Assembly: GCA_022036555.1 (NCBI GenBank)
Contig: CM039139.1
Span: 4,724,038 to 4,788,037 of the forward strand
From: Microstegium vimineum
Lineage: Eukaryota; Streptophyta; Magnoliopsida; Poales; Poaceae
Reading direction: 5' to 3'
Length of the DNA stretch: 64,000 bases
The notes beneath the pieces were generated by a model. It searched no databases. It had not been told where the DNA came from and saw only the letters and a program-made list of their open reading frames with translations. Numbering within the stretch: the stretch's first letter is position 1; each line of letters opens with the position of its first letter. Of the stretch, positions 1 to 10,152 are shown one piece after another. The position numbers and the translations under genes were made by a program.

Positions 1-297
1 ATGAAACAAACTCTTCTAAACTATGGTGTTGAGATTAAAAGTGTACCACTTCTTTGTGATAATGAAAGTGCGGTAAAACTTGCTAATAACCCGGTTCAAC
101 ACTCCCGCACTAAGCACATCGATATCCGTCATCACTTTCTAAGGGATCATATTTCAAAGAAAGATATCTCCCTAGTTGGTGTAAGAAGTGAAGATCAATT
201 GGCGGATATTTTCACAAAACCACTTGATGAAGTAACCTTTTGTAGGTTGAGAAGTGAACTAAATGTGCTTGATCTAAGTAACTTCACTAAAAGATGA
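1..297 (+). CDS. copia pol, C-terminal RNase H (partial)
   Basis: This is the tail of the reverse transcriptase/RNase H polyprotein of the retrotransposon. The 98 visible residues carry the copia RNase H signatures LLCDNESAVKLANNP, the TKHIDIRHHFLRD block and the late LADIFTKPLDE motif. These are the last conserved blocks of Ty1/copia pol. The frame is open from base 1 to a TGA at 295-297, so the true start is upstream of the window and the first ATG is merely an internal Met. The reading frame is intact here, unlike the third ORF further on. Confidence 0.9.
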   Translation: MKQTLLNYGVEIKSVPLLCDNESAVKLANNPVQHSRTKHIDIRHHFLRDHISKKDISLVGVRSEDQLADIFTKPLDEVTFCRLRSELNVLDLSNFTKR

Positions 298-1912
298 TCT
301 TGTGTTGGTACCTTGCATTCATGTTTAATTTATGAACGTGCACATAGGCTTGCCTAACTCGATTAAGATAACTGCCCTCAAGCATGTGAAGAAGCTTAAT
401 CGAGGTTTAAACTTGACAAGCAACTAGATTCAAAATCAAGTATTGCACTGCATATGCATGTTTGTTGCTTGTTCGTTCTTTTTCGGTTAAGTTTGAGCAT
501 CCTCTGAGTTCGTCTATTTTAGGGGGAGCATTCCACGCTCAAGTTGTTACTATACCCCTACTAATGGCCTTACGGTGTTCCTCGCCCTCGTTCATTGCCT
601 ATTTTCACTAAAAAGAGCTAAGCCAAAGGCTAACTATTTGAAAAACCCATGAGGGTTTGAGTGATGGTTCTCATTCCATGTCCAACATATTTTCTTTCTG
701 ATCTCTTTGGTGTTGGAAATGGTATGGGAGAGAGCAAGGGAGAGATAGGAAAAAGTTCAATGCATGTCTGGCTTCGGATCAAGGTCCGAACGCTATTTCT
801 TCCTCCGGTCCGGACTCACTTTTTTGTCCGGAGTCGCCCTTGTGCTCTCTGGTTTGCTCCGGTCGCGCATTTTCTGCCATCCAGACAAACGCGTTTGCGT
901 CCGGTCAACCCTCCCCACTGTACAAACTCCCGTACAGGGACTCCGGTCGCGATTGTTCACTGCGTCCGAACCAATTTCTGCGTCCGGATAAATACGTTAC
1001 AGAGAGCATGTCGCCCATTTTGGGACTCTCATGCGTTCGGTGTCGCGGATTCAGACATGCTTTTGCGTCCGGAGTCCGAGATTTTTTCGCAATACCCTGT
1101 GCTCGCCCTCTTCTGTCTTCTCCTCGCCAGCGTTCTGGTTCGGTTCTTCCGTACACCGTCACAACCATCCCCGTCGTTCTCGCCATTTGCGCCGCCTGCT
1201 CTCCTCACCGCCGTCGAGTTCTGGCGCCGGCCCCTCCCTGCGGGCCCGTGCGCCGCTGCCACATCGCCCCTGCAGCTCGCTGCGCCGCCCTCGCCAGCGC
1301 CGCCGCCGAGCTCGCTAGCGTCGCCGCCGCCGCCAAAGAACCCCCACCCTGCTCTGCTCCTCCTCGTTTGCCGAGCAGCACCCCCCTCCCCTACCTCGGG
1401 TCTATCCTTGAACCCTAGCCCCCCTGCCAGGAGTCCCCACCAGCAGCAACCCCCCTAGGGTTTCCTGTCTTTCAAACCTCCCTAGGGTTTCATCGCCGAC
1501 TCGTCGATCGTGCGTTTTAGCTGTCGTCGATTCGTCTTCTTCGTGGTGTCCTCGTCCCATTGCCCGACTTGCCTTGGATCATCGCTTCTTCCCTCAGGTA
1601 GCCGGCACAGTTCTTCTATTCTCCTAGGCTTTTCGCACCTCTAGATTATATATGTTTGCTTATATACTTTCTATCTATCTATTTCTATGACAGTCGGGTC
1701 AGTGGCAGTGATAGAGAACTCGGGGCAAAGCCTGCGAGTATGGATTGAGGCAAAGCCTCTAGAGTGTGTCAGTGGCATTGCAGGCCTCTTTTCAGTGTCA
1801 GTTTTTCTATTTGGGCAGTGTCAGTTGATATTCAGTGGGTTTGACAGTGAGATCTTCCTGCAGCAGTGGCAGTTGGGCCTCTTTCAGAGTTGATTGCTAG
1901 TGGATTGATCAG
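298..1912 (+). other. Sirevirus spacer between pol and third ORF
   Basis: This stretch carries no conserved protein. It starts AT-rich. From about 760 to 1090 it holds many copies of the TCCGGA core that is also abundant in the 3' LTR. From about 1190 to 1480 it becomes very C-rich and ends with two copies of CCTAGGGTTTC, a motif typical of grass 5' leaders. The segment after that (1500-1912) resembles an untranslated leader and leads into the ATG of the third ORF. In Sireviruses the downstream ORF is thought to be expressed from a separate or spliced RNA, so this region may hold its leader or intron; that is inference. Confidence 0.5.
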
Positions 1913-4718
1913 ATGGCTCGGGTGAAGAATGTTGGTGGTGGTCCCGGTACTGATGAGCCGCCTCGCCATCCCCCTTCCACCGTTTCACAGAAGGGGAAGG
2001 CCAAGGCGAAGATTCCCGCAAAGAAGCGGAAGTTGCTTGATAGAGACACCATGGTGGCAATAGCAGTGGCTGAGGCCGCTGACAGGGCAGAGCGTGGTGC
2101 TACGCTTCGCATTGGCACTCGCGCTCGTACCATTACTTCCAGACAGTCCTCACAACCACCGGCAGCGACCGATGAGGCAGCAGCTACAGAGCCAGTAGAG
2201 GCAGCTATAGAGGCAGCTCAGTCGACTCCTCCTAGACGGTCTACACGCGCCCATGTCGAGGTTGCTCCTCGTCCTGAGGGTCCTCGCCGCGGCGACATAG
2301 TTCCAAGGGCAGTTCCACCACCACCGTCCATGGTCGGGCCCCCAGTGATGCTCGTGCATGTGGATCTCAGTTTGGCTTCCACCAGACAGGTCTGTGAGCT
2401 TCGGATGGTAGAGCTTGAGGAGTGGTGTCTAGTTCAGAGGCACCCGGACGCTCCTCTAGGTTGGTGGCACCCTCGCCACAAGGACTTCTACGACGCAGCC
2501 CGCACCATGAGGATCCAGCTGCGACCCCACCGAGTGTGCCCGCTTGAGAAGATCATAGAGACCGGTGGAGAGGTGCTTCGACCTCTACTCACGTACCTTC
2601 CCGGGCTGGCGGACCTCCTAGGCCACTTGGGGAACTACGTCGAGCACTGGGTCAGGGAGTTCTATGCTTCAGCTTGGATAGACCCTGACCATGAGTTCTT
2701 CCAGTACACCTTCAGAGGGGAGCGCTATCGGATGTACTTGACAACCCTCAGAGAGTGACTTCACCTCACCCAGTACGAGTTCTGACTTCACAGACAGTGC
2801 TTCGGGGAGTGTGACCCCCACACAGAGCTATTGGAGGCACTCCACCATCAGTTGACCACGTCTCCCCGTGCTTCCAGTAGCCGTTCAGTCCCGGTGCCCG
2901 TCGTCACCCCGGTGAGTTGCTCTCTCACGTTCATCTCCTGAACGACGTGTTCCGACACACTCTACTTCCTCGCACCGGCTACCGTGATGCGCTCACGAAC
3001 CTGCAGTAGTACCTCATAGCCGATGTTGTGACTCAGACACCGTTCGACATTGCGGATTTCATAGTGTGTGAGATGGAGGACACCATAGCAGATGGGATTG
3101 TGTCACGCCGGCAGTTGCCCTATGCTCACTGGATCAGCTCCCTACTTGTTTTGGCACTCCGCAGTCACCCACAGCTCAGCCGCGAGCTCTCAGACTCGCC
3201 TTCTGTTTTTCCGATCTACATGATGAGTGCTGTGATCGATGGTCGTCGGGGCAACTGAACCCTCAGGAGGGTCCGCCCTGCAGTACCGGCCCGAGAGATG
3301 GATGAGATCGACGCCCAGGATGAGACGATGTGTGCAGTGGCCCAGGGTGAGCTTACTGACCTTTATAGGCAGGATCAGGGCACTGAGTCGATCCAGTCTG
3401 ACAGTGACGATGACGACTACCGTGCACACCGCCCAGCACCACCTCATCCTGCAGCAGCCCACGACGCCGATGCAGGTCCCTCCAGCGCAGCACCTCCTCT
3501 AGCTCCGCCCACCGACCCTGTCCTTCTGCGGGTTCTGGACAGGCTCGACACTTCACAGCAGCAGATGGTGGCCATGATGGGCCAAGTACAGGCCAGGCAG
3601 GACTAGTTCCAGGAGCAGCTGCTTGCTAGTCAGGCGATGACATTCCAGTTCATGGGCTACATCTTACAGCAGACTGGAGCTCCTCCTCCTCTGTTTCTTC
3701 AGAGGCCGCCTCAGTTTCAGCTTGGCTCGCCCCCGGATAGTTTGGGCAGTTTGCGGGCCCCTCAGCTCAGTTCCAGCTTGGCCCGTTTCCAGGACAGTCA
3801 GCTCAGCCTCAGTTCAGTCAGGCACCGAGACTGTCACCTCAGCCGCCGCCTCCTGGCGTGCCTTACTACGTTCAGCACCCGGCACCGTCGTCCTCGTACT
3901 TCATAGCACCGGCAGTTTCGACTCCGCCGTACGTGTGCTGGCTTGCTACTCCAGTGCCGACTCGGTTAGTGACTTCGCCTCCAGCTACACAGTCCTCTGG
4001 TGGACCTCAGAGTGCGAGTCCTTCAGGCCAGTTCCAGTCTCCTATCAGGCAGGTCAGTCAATGGTTTGACACAGTTGGGCAGACGACTCAGTTCTCACCG
4101 ATCACTACGGGGTTTACCCCTTACTCAGCGTCTGCAGGCTTGGATAGTTCCGCTCCAGCGTTCTCTGCTAGCTACAGTACCCTCACCGGCCTTGCTAGTC
4201 CTACCGACTACCAGCCGTCTCCGCCGGAGCCCGTTCCATAGACTGGAGGTACATTTCCCTCTTCAGTGGCTTCGTCCGAGCTAGCTCCTCAGGACCCACC
4301 TGCTCCAGCTACTACTTCTTCAGAGGTCCAGCCCGATGTGACTCTAGTGGTTGATGAGCCCTAGGGACAGGTCATTTAGACCTCAGTGTCAGAGACACCA
4401 GCTACAGCTCCTGCTCCGGAGTCAGAGGCTGCTCCCTCAGTGCCAGCTTCAGCTGCAGACTTTCCTACTTCAGAGGCACCGGCACAGGCACATCCAGAGT
4501 TAGTGGTTCCGGATACTCAGTTGTCAGATGCACCAGCAGAGTCAGTGGTCGATGCTCCAGCTTCTACTTCAGCGGCCACTGCTCCTGTGATAGCTACCTC
4601 TCCAACTCCAGATACAGCGGGTCAGAGCGACGACAGCGACTCCAGTCCAGACTACGATCAGTTCGACTTCCGCGCTCGTGCTAGTGACCCGACTACTCCT
4701 CATGCACCCGACGCTTAG
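1913..4718 (+). pseudogene. Sirevirus third (env-like) ORF, degenerate
   Basis: The first 281 codons are open from the ATG at 1913. They encode a basic N-terminus (QKGKAKAKIPAKKRK, nuclear-localisation-like), an Ala/Pro/Glu-rich linker and a globular part with the DPDHEFFQYTFRGERYR block seen in plant retrotransposon proteins. A TGA at 2756-2758 and a second TGA two lines later lie in the same frame, and homology-like text continues after them (HLTQYEF, CFGEC). A frame change occurs before about 3300. Later pieces include an acidic, Pro/Gln-rich segment (3298-3606, then past a TAG) and a Ser/Ala/Pro-rich C-terminus (4386-4718) with no further domain. Function is unknown; the env-like label comes only from position. 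At least three stops and one frameshift make it non-coding as it stands. Confidence 0.7.
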
Positions 4719-4734
4719 TTTTTGGTGCTTTGTC

Positions 4735-5162
4735 GCCAAAGGGGAGAGAGTGAGAGTATGCTAGTGATAGGGGGAGTTGAGAGTGAGACTTGGTTCTTTT
4801 GATGTGCTTACTACTCTCGTACTCATGCATCATGTTTACCCTATCGCATATATTTGCTTTTGTGTGATGATACACTTTCTTGTGACATTGTGGTTCACTC
4901 TTATATATTATGTCACATGCTTTTGGCCCTTGATATGCTTCCGTGCTTTACTTTGTTATATACCTGTGTTAAGCATATCTCTTGTACTTGCTCTTAATTC
5001 ATATCCTCAGTACATGTTGTGGTTTGGATTATTTAAGGATGTATTATTCATTCATATTCACTAACCCATGTCTAGATAAGCCAAGTCACTTGAAAACCCA
5101 AAATAAAACTCTCTTTTCATACTCTATGGCGTATTGTCGTCAATCACCAAAAAGGGGGAGAT
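4735..5162 (+). other. multiple polypurine tracts before the 3' LTR
   Basis: Three purine runs precede the LTR: AAAGGGGAGAGAG near 4738-4750, AGGGGGAGTTGAGAG near 4769, and AAAAAGGGGGAGA at 5150-5161, directly next to the LTR. The last is the functional primer site for plus-strand DNA. Repeated upstream tracts are a reported Sirevirus hallmark. Between them lies T-rich DNA with no coding signal. Confidence 0.75.
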
Positions 5163-5579
5163 TGAAAGCATCTAGGCCCCTAGAGTTTCGGTGCTTAACG
5201 ACAATGCAAGATTACTATGACTAACGTGTGTTTTGCACAGGCAATAAGAAAGTTAGGTCATGGTAATGGGTGGTTGATTGGACTATCATGGTATACGTGC
5301 CCCTTATTGGAATCGTTTCGGTTTTCAAAGGATTGGCGACAAGGTTGAAGATTAGACTAGGTCTAAGTGTCATTGGAGTTGAGAGACACTTAGAGTAGTT
5401 TAGCACCTTTATTTTTCCTTTGACCGTACTATTAAGAGGGGTTCTATCTAGTAGCTTGACCTAGGAGAGGCTTAGTGGTTAGGTGTGGTGCACACTTGTC
5501 AAACTAGCACTAGGAAGCTTTAGAAGTAGTCCTTGGACCATGTGGTAAAACTTCCATGAAGGAAGTAAAGTGATCTGGC

Positions 5580-5990
5580 TCTGAAATGAGCTCCGGACGC
5601 AAGTGTATCCCTGGGTCCGGACCATCGGACATGCGTCCGGACCCTAGGGTTCACTTTGTCTGTACCAGTGCGTCCGGACGCCTTGAACAGTGACTGAGTC
5701 CGGACTGCAGAGTGAGTCCGGACCCAATCCAAAGAGGTCCAGAGAGCTCAAAATGAACCAGACGGACGTTGTCCGGTGTGTTGAGTCCGGACGCCAAGTA
5801 GGGTCCGGACCCAACACAGAGAGTTCCAGAGAGGGAATTTGAGTCCGGACGCTGTCCAGAGCCTTGCGTCCGGACTGCGTTCAGCGTCCGGACCGCCTGG
5901 CTTTCAGTGCTGAGTTCAGAAGGTTTGGGGGTCCGGACGCATGCTTGATGGTCCGGACTCTACCCTATTCTTGTGTCCGGAGTGACGCAG
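5580..5990. repeat. cluster of GTCCGGAC palindromes in the LTR
   Basis: More than a dozen copies of the TCCGGA core, many as the perfect 8-bp palindrome GTCCGGAC, are spread over roughly 400 bp just upstream of the LTR TATA-like box. A looser cluster occurs at 760-1090. Palindromic repeats in this position are known from maize Sireviruses, but with a different extended sequence. Confidence 0.8.
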
Positions 5991-6034
5991 AAAGTTGGTT
6001 TTTGCCTCTAACGGCTAGGGGTTGAGTTGGGGAG

Positions 6035-6042
6035 TATTTATA
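6035..6042 (+). promoter_or_regulatory. TATA-like box of Sirevirus LTR
   Basis: TATTTATA lies downstream of the palindrome cluster and upstream of a pyrimidine/purine leader, the expected place for the U3/R border of the LTR. No other TATA-like run in the LTR fits as well. Confidence 0.5.
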
Positions 6043-6752
6043 CTTCCCCATCAGCCCCATAGAGTCTCTCTTGCCCATTCCAATTGCTGAGTTTGCCTTG
6101 TGAGAGTGCAAGAAGTGCAAGAGCCCTAGTGAGAGTGTAAATTGCCATTCCATGTGTTGATTCTCACTAGTTGCTTAGAGTTAGCAAGTGTGCATCCATT
6201 CAATCACTAGACTAGCCTTGGTCAAGTGAGAGTTAATGCTTGTTACTCTTGGTGATTGACATCACCTAGACGGTTTCGCGGAGGTTTGTTTGGTGATCAT
6301 CCGGTGGTGTTCCTTGTGGATGACCCAAGTTCGATTGTGATCGGTTGTGGGCGATTCACCGAGCCGGAGTGGCGAAGAATCAGCCCATAGAGAGCACTTA
6401 GTCCTTGCGCGGACTAAGGGGGAGCGATACCCTTGCGCGGGTGCTCCAACGAGGACTAGGGGAGTGTCGACTCCTCAATATCTCGGCAAAACGTCGTCGT
6501 GTCAATTTCCTTTGCCCCTACTCCTTACTTATTGCATTTACTCTTAAACACTACTTTCCGCATTATATTCTTGTTGCTTGAGTAGAATTGCATAGGGCTT
6601 TACCGCTTTCATTGTCTTGTCTTGCTTGTTTAGTTAGGACACACTTGAGAAAGCACTAGAGGGTGAATGGACTCTTTATAGGTTTTAATTATTGCTTAGA
6701 AATTTAAAAGAGCCCAATTCATCTCTCCCTCTTGGACATCTTGATCCTTTCA

Positions 6753-7277
6753 ACGTCTTGAAGTTGTATTCAATCACTGAACGCAAGTCATTTGAAACAT
6801 AAAACATGAATTATGAGAATAAAAATTGCGGGTCGGAAGAAACTGTACTCTTTAATGTTATTATTAGACCGAGAGTAGAGATTATTACAAAGATGTAACC
6901 ATTGCCATCATTGTCAGATTCAGATGAAAGAAAATTCAGAATCATCTGAATTCAGGTGACGAAAGGGAAACATCCGCACTCGCAGTAGAAGTGCTCGTGA
7001 AAGCTGCAATGACCGCACCAGAGCAAATGCAAAGGATGAGACGCAAAACCGTCCATCCATTTCGTTTGGCTTGTCAGCCGGCTTCAGCATCAGCCGTAGC
7101 TTATCAGCCAAAAAAAGTCAAACGAACAGGCTACGTTGCTGCGTCTCAATTTTTTTTCAATGCTACAACAGCAAATCTTTGCAAGTTACACGTATGAAAT
7201 TCGATCAATATGTCTGGTCATTTCACCTTCTCATTTGTTGAGATTGCGTACTAAATATGCATAGCTGTAAGACTGTT
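6753..7277. other. intergenic, Sirevirus LTR to NFU 3' end
   Basis: This is AT-rich sequence with no protein signal. Around 7052-7133 a short imperfect foldback reads CGTTTGGCTTGTCAGCC on one side and GCTTATCAGCC...AAACGAACAG on the other, like the ends of a small hAT-type MITE. The last part is probably the 3' UTR of the NFU gene, which reads leftward. Confidence 0.4.
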
Positions 7278-8160
7278 TTACAGGGTAAACACCACATTGG
7301 TGATGTCCGGGAATTTCTCCTTGATGGCCGCCTTGATACCGCTGCCGATAGATTCCGGCCCGTCGTACCTCACCAGGCAGTCCTCGCCGTCGACGGCCAC
7401 CACATCCACGCTCCCGCCGTAGTTCGCGATGGCTGGCCGCAGTATGTCCAGGTGCCGGTTCACCGCCTGCAGCAGCAGCAGTAAAGGATCCGCTTGCCAA
7501 TGAGTGATATTTGGTTGTAGTATCAGTGTACTGCTATGTTCGCTGACTGACCTCGGGCGTCGTCTCCGACGGCGGCTGATCCCCGTCGAACACCTGACGG
7601 ATTTCCTTGAAAGCGTCGCCGAACTTCTCCTTGAGCACACGCTCGATGCCCATATTCATCGTGGTCGTCGAGCTGGGGCAGCTGCCGCATGCTCCTACAT
7701 GTTGCAACCAGGGAAATTGACTAGTACAGGATTTTTTCTATTTTTATTTTTGAAAAGGACTAGTACAGGATTTCGATCCTACCCTACCAATCGAATTCCA
7801 AAAGATTTATTTACCTTCAAGCTTGAGGGAGATGACACCGTCCTCGACGGCAACGACGGTGACGTTGCCGCCGTCAGAGATGAGGTATGGCCGGACATCG
7901 TCCAGGACGCGGTCGACGTTTTCTGGGGTCAGCTCATAAGTCGCCGCCGAGTAAAGGCCGGCTCCCGGCGCCGGCGCCGGCGGTGTGGATGCGGAGGCCG
8001 CGGCCAGGCATGCCCGCGAGGCGGAGGTCCAGATCTTGGAGGTTCCGAATTGGAGGCGCGGAGGGGGTGGGAGTGGACTCGGCTTGGTGATTCGGATGCG
8101 GATTCGTGGCGGAGAAAACAAGACGGCGGCGGCGGCGGCGGCGGCAAAGGACGCTTCCAT
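7278..8160 (-). CDS. NFU: plastid NifU-like iron-sulfur scaffold protein
   Basis: Exons (- strand) are 8160-7815, 7694-7552 and 7466-7278, all with GT-AG borders, giving 225 residues with no frameshift. Residues 1-70 form an Ala/Ser/Arg/Pro-rich transit peptide. The first NifU domain (LTPENVDRVLDDVRPYL, ISDGGNVTVV) leads into ACGSCPSSTTTMNMG, whose CxxC cysteines bind the transient Fe-S cluster; intron 1 splits this domain just before the motif. Exon 3 is a second, degenerate NifU repeat lacking CxxC. This two-repeat layout matches the plant plastid NFU1-3 group, which hands 4Fe-4S or 2Fe-2S clusters to photosystem I and other stromal targets. The start was chosen because it is the first Met before the transit peptide. 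Plastid location is inferred from the N-terminus and family; the paralogue within NFU1-3 is not resolved. Confidence 0.92.
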
Positions 8161-8325
8161 GGGGTTGTGTGGTTGCTTGTGAGCGTGCGCGTTTGCTCTT
8201 TCGCTGCCGTCCAAGAAGCTGGGCCCAAGAAATTTACAAAATGTAGCGGAAATTACAACAGAATTTACTTCTTTCGTCGATAAGTTTAGAATCTGAATAT
8301 ACGAGTGCATATGTGTTATTCTAAC

Positions 8326-8563
8326 GCCTTGTTTAATGCGTTCAAAATTCCAAAACTTTATCAGATTTTTAGTCACATAGAACCTTTGACATATGAATAG
8401 AATATTAAATATAAGTAAAAAATTAATTAATTATACAGTTTACTTATAATTTACGAGACGAATTTTTTGAGTCTAGTTTACTCCATAATTGAACAATAAT
8501 TGTCAAATACAAATAAAAGTGCTACAATACAAAATTTCAAAAAAAATCCATCTAAACCAAGGC
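8326..8563. mobile_element. MITE-like element with GCCTTG ends
   Basis: The ends GCCTTGTTTAA and TAAACCAAGGC are imperfect inverted repeats around 238 bp of AT-rich non-coding DNA. TAAC lies directly outside both ends, a possible 4-bp target-site duplication. A diverged relative with the same inner text (CAAAATTC, ACTTTAT, AGATTTTT.GTCACAT) occurs at 35746-35923. Superfamily is not assigned. It sits about 165 bp upstream of the NFU start. Confidence 0.6.
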
Positions 8564-8588
8564 TAACTCGCACAATTAGGGGTCTTTA

Positions 8589-8931
8589 GAGCAACTCCAA
8601 CAGTTTTGCATATTTTAATTGACAAAATTGTGTGTTTGCCAAGTCCCAAATGAATATGACAAAGGTAAAAAAATTCAATCTCCAACGGTTTGACAAAATT
8701 GACTTGGCAATTACCAAATTTGTGGACCAAAATTGCGGCGGCGAGCGAAAAGACGCGCAACGAGAATGCCAAGCGCGATCCATGGTTGGCATATATGCCA
8801 ATTCTTCCTAGGAAATTGTCAAATTAAAAAAAATACAAAGTCCATTTGTCAAATTGTTGGATAGTTGTTTTTATATTTTTTTTATAAAAACAAGAATGCA
8901 AAACTCATTTGCAAAATCGTTGGAGTTGCTC
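8589..8931. mobile_element. Tourist-like (PIF/Harbinger) MITE, 343 bp
   Basis: The ends are GAGCAACTCCAACAGTTTTGCA and its near-perfect inverse TGCAAAATCGTTGGAGTTGCTC. TTA flanks both ends, the 3-bp target-site duplication of PIF/Harbinger elements. There is no coding capacity. A related but degraded copy lies at 27353-27670. Confidence 0.85.
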
Positions 8932-9730
8932 TTACTTACCACTTATGGCTCAGCAATTTCTACTTATTCAAACCAAGTTAATCTTGAATTATGGTCCTGT
9001 TCATCAGTACTACTACTTATATTGTTTAGCGAACGTACATAAATATTTAGCAAGTTAAATTTTAGTAAAATGAACCGGAGCTACAATGCCACGCGTGATG
9101 TCGAGCCTGGGAGGCCTCGTGCCGTCGATGGTGGCTTGGTGCCGGGCGGGAGCATAGGAGCTTGCATCGCGGGGGCCGCGAAATGCTTGGCGAGGTAGCT
9201 AGTCCATGTGGAGCGGTGAGGCAGATAAAAAACGAACCCTAATCTTCTTTCCTAGGTATACTTGTTTACCAAGTTGTTGCATGCATTCTTGCAATTTAAG
9301 TTATTCGATCAATGTACACCCACTTGTCAAGTTGTTGCATGTTGATGTATTTTGATCTATGCATAACTATGAGTTTATACCACCGAAAAAAATCTTGAAA
9401 TATGTCCCTAAAAGATCGGTTGGCTGATATTAACATATATTGCCCTATGTGATGAAAACAAATACAGTATTTAGTTTGCACCGGTTTAACTTCGTTCCTT
9501 CTCTTAATGAAGCACGTGCCATGCACACTTTTGGAAAAAATATATATATTTAGACCATGTTCCAACAACAAATATGAGATGGCTAGTTAAAAGAAACATG
9601 TTCATAAGACATTCATAAACGAAGAGTACGTCTTTTTTTTTAGATGACGGAAATTTATTTGATGAAGAATATTCTATTCATGGACATCCAAAGATGCATG
9701 TACAGAACGTATACTTTAAACTTTATTACT
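8932..9730. other. intergenic, no clear feature
   Basis: This is AT-rich non-coding DNA with one GC-rich island at about 9085-9235 that has no recognisable product. No inverted or tandem repeat stands out. Confidence 0.4.
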
Positions 9731-9732
9731 AG

Positions 9733-9965
9733 TTTTTTTAAAACCAACAGACATACAGCACATTATTTCAAACAAATTTCAAGTGAACAAATAGAATTCC
9801 TTCAAAACAAGGAGCACACAGTTTGTAAATGAGAGAAGCACTAGTGTTACAAGTTTTTTTAAAACCAACAGACGGACAGAAACTAACAGCACATTATTTC
9901 AGACAAATTTCGAGTGAAGAAACACAAGTCCTTCAAAACAAGGAGCACACAATTTGTAGACGAGG
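9733..9965. repeat. 121-bp tandem duplication (two copies)
   Basis: The segment beginning TTTTTTTAAAACCAACAGAC recurs 121 bp later, at 9733 and 9854, with shared blocks CACATTATTTCA, CAAATTTC and CCTTCAAAACAAGGAGCACA in the same order. The copies differ by a small insertion and scattered substitutions. No protein is encoded. The second copy runs up to the hairpin MITE. Confidence 0.75.
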
Positions 9966-9968
9966 GAG

Positions 9969-10152
9969 GGGTGTTTGGATCCCCTTGGCAAATTGGTAAA
10001 TTGACAAAAGAACAAAAGAATTGCTATTTTTTGGCAAATCAATTCAAACATGCAAGACGAAAAATAGAAAAAGAGCAAAAATTTGTCATTTGCCACAGTG
10101 GCAAATGACAAATTTGCTCTTTTGCCAATTTGCCAAGGGGATCCAAACACCC
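9969..10152. mobile_element. hairpin MITE, 184 bp, near-perfect inverted ends
   Basis: The ends GGGTGTTTGGATCCCCTTGG and CCAAGGGGATCCAAACACCC are exact inverses, and the pairing continues inward through AAATTGG/CCAATTT and AATTTGTC. A transcript would form a long, nearly continuous hairpin. The GGGTGTTTGG ends resemble hAT-type grass MITEs. No clear 8-bp target duplication was found. Its right end directly abuts the first unit of the 218-bp array. Confidence 0.8.

Larger units (their letters stand above)
1..6752 (+). mobile_element. Sirevirus-like Ty1/copia retrotransposon, 3' part
   Basis: The element enters from before base 1, so its 5' LTR, gag and most of pol are missing. In order it holds the C-terminal RNase H of pol, a spacer, a long broken third ORF, three purine-rich tracts and a 3' LTR that ends TTTCA. 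A coding region between RNase H and the 3' LTR, together with several polypurine tracts, is characteristic of the Sirevirus lineage of plant Ty1/copia elements (family knowledge). The base after the LTR starts acgtc; the matching left target-site copy would lie outside the window, so the duplication cannot be checked. Lineage assignment rests on architecture and motifs, not on an alignment. Confidence 0.85.
5163..6752 (+). repeat. Sirevirus 3' LTR, 1590 bp
   Basis: The left edge follows the polypurine tract and reads TGAAAGCATC; the right edge reads GATCCTTTCA. The ends are inverted over TGAAAG/CTTTCA. A TATA-like TATTTATA sits at 6035-6042, about 870 bp into the LTR, preceded by a cluster of GTCCGGAC-type palindromes (about 5580-5990). 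The partner LTR lies outside the window, so age cannot be estimated. Confidence 0.85.

Noticed and set aside
661..1458. 265-codon open frame rich in Pro/Ser/Ala
   Set aside because: It lies in the Sirevirus spacer, overlaps other long frames and follows base composition; there is no protein-like conservation.
9969..10152. microRNA precursor
   Set aside because: The ends are transposon-type inverted repeats and the pairing spans the whole element, so it is a MITE rather than a conserved miRNA gene.
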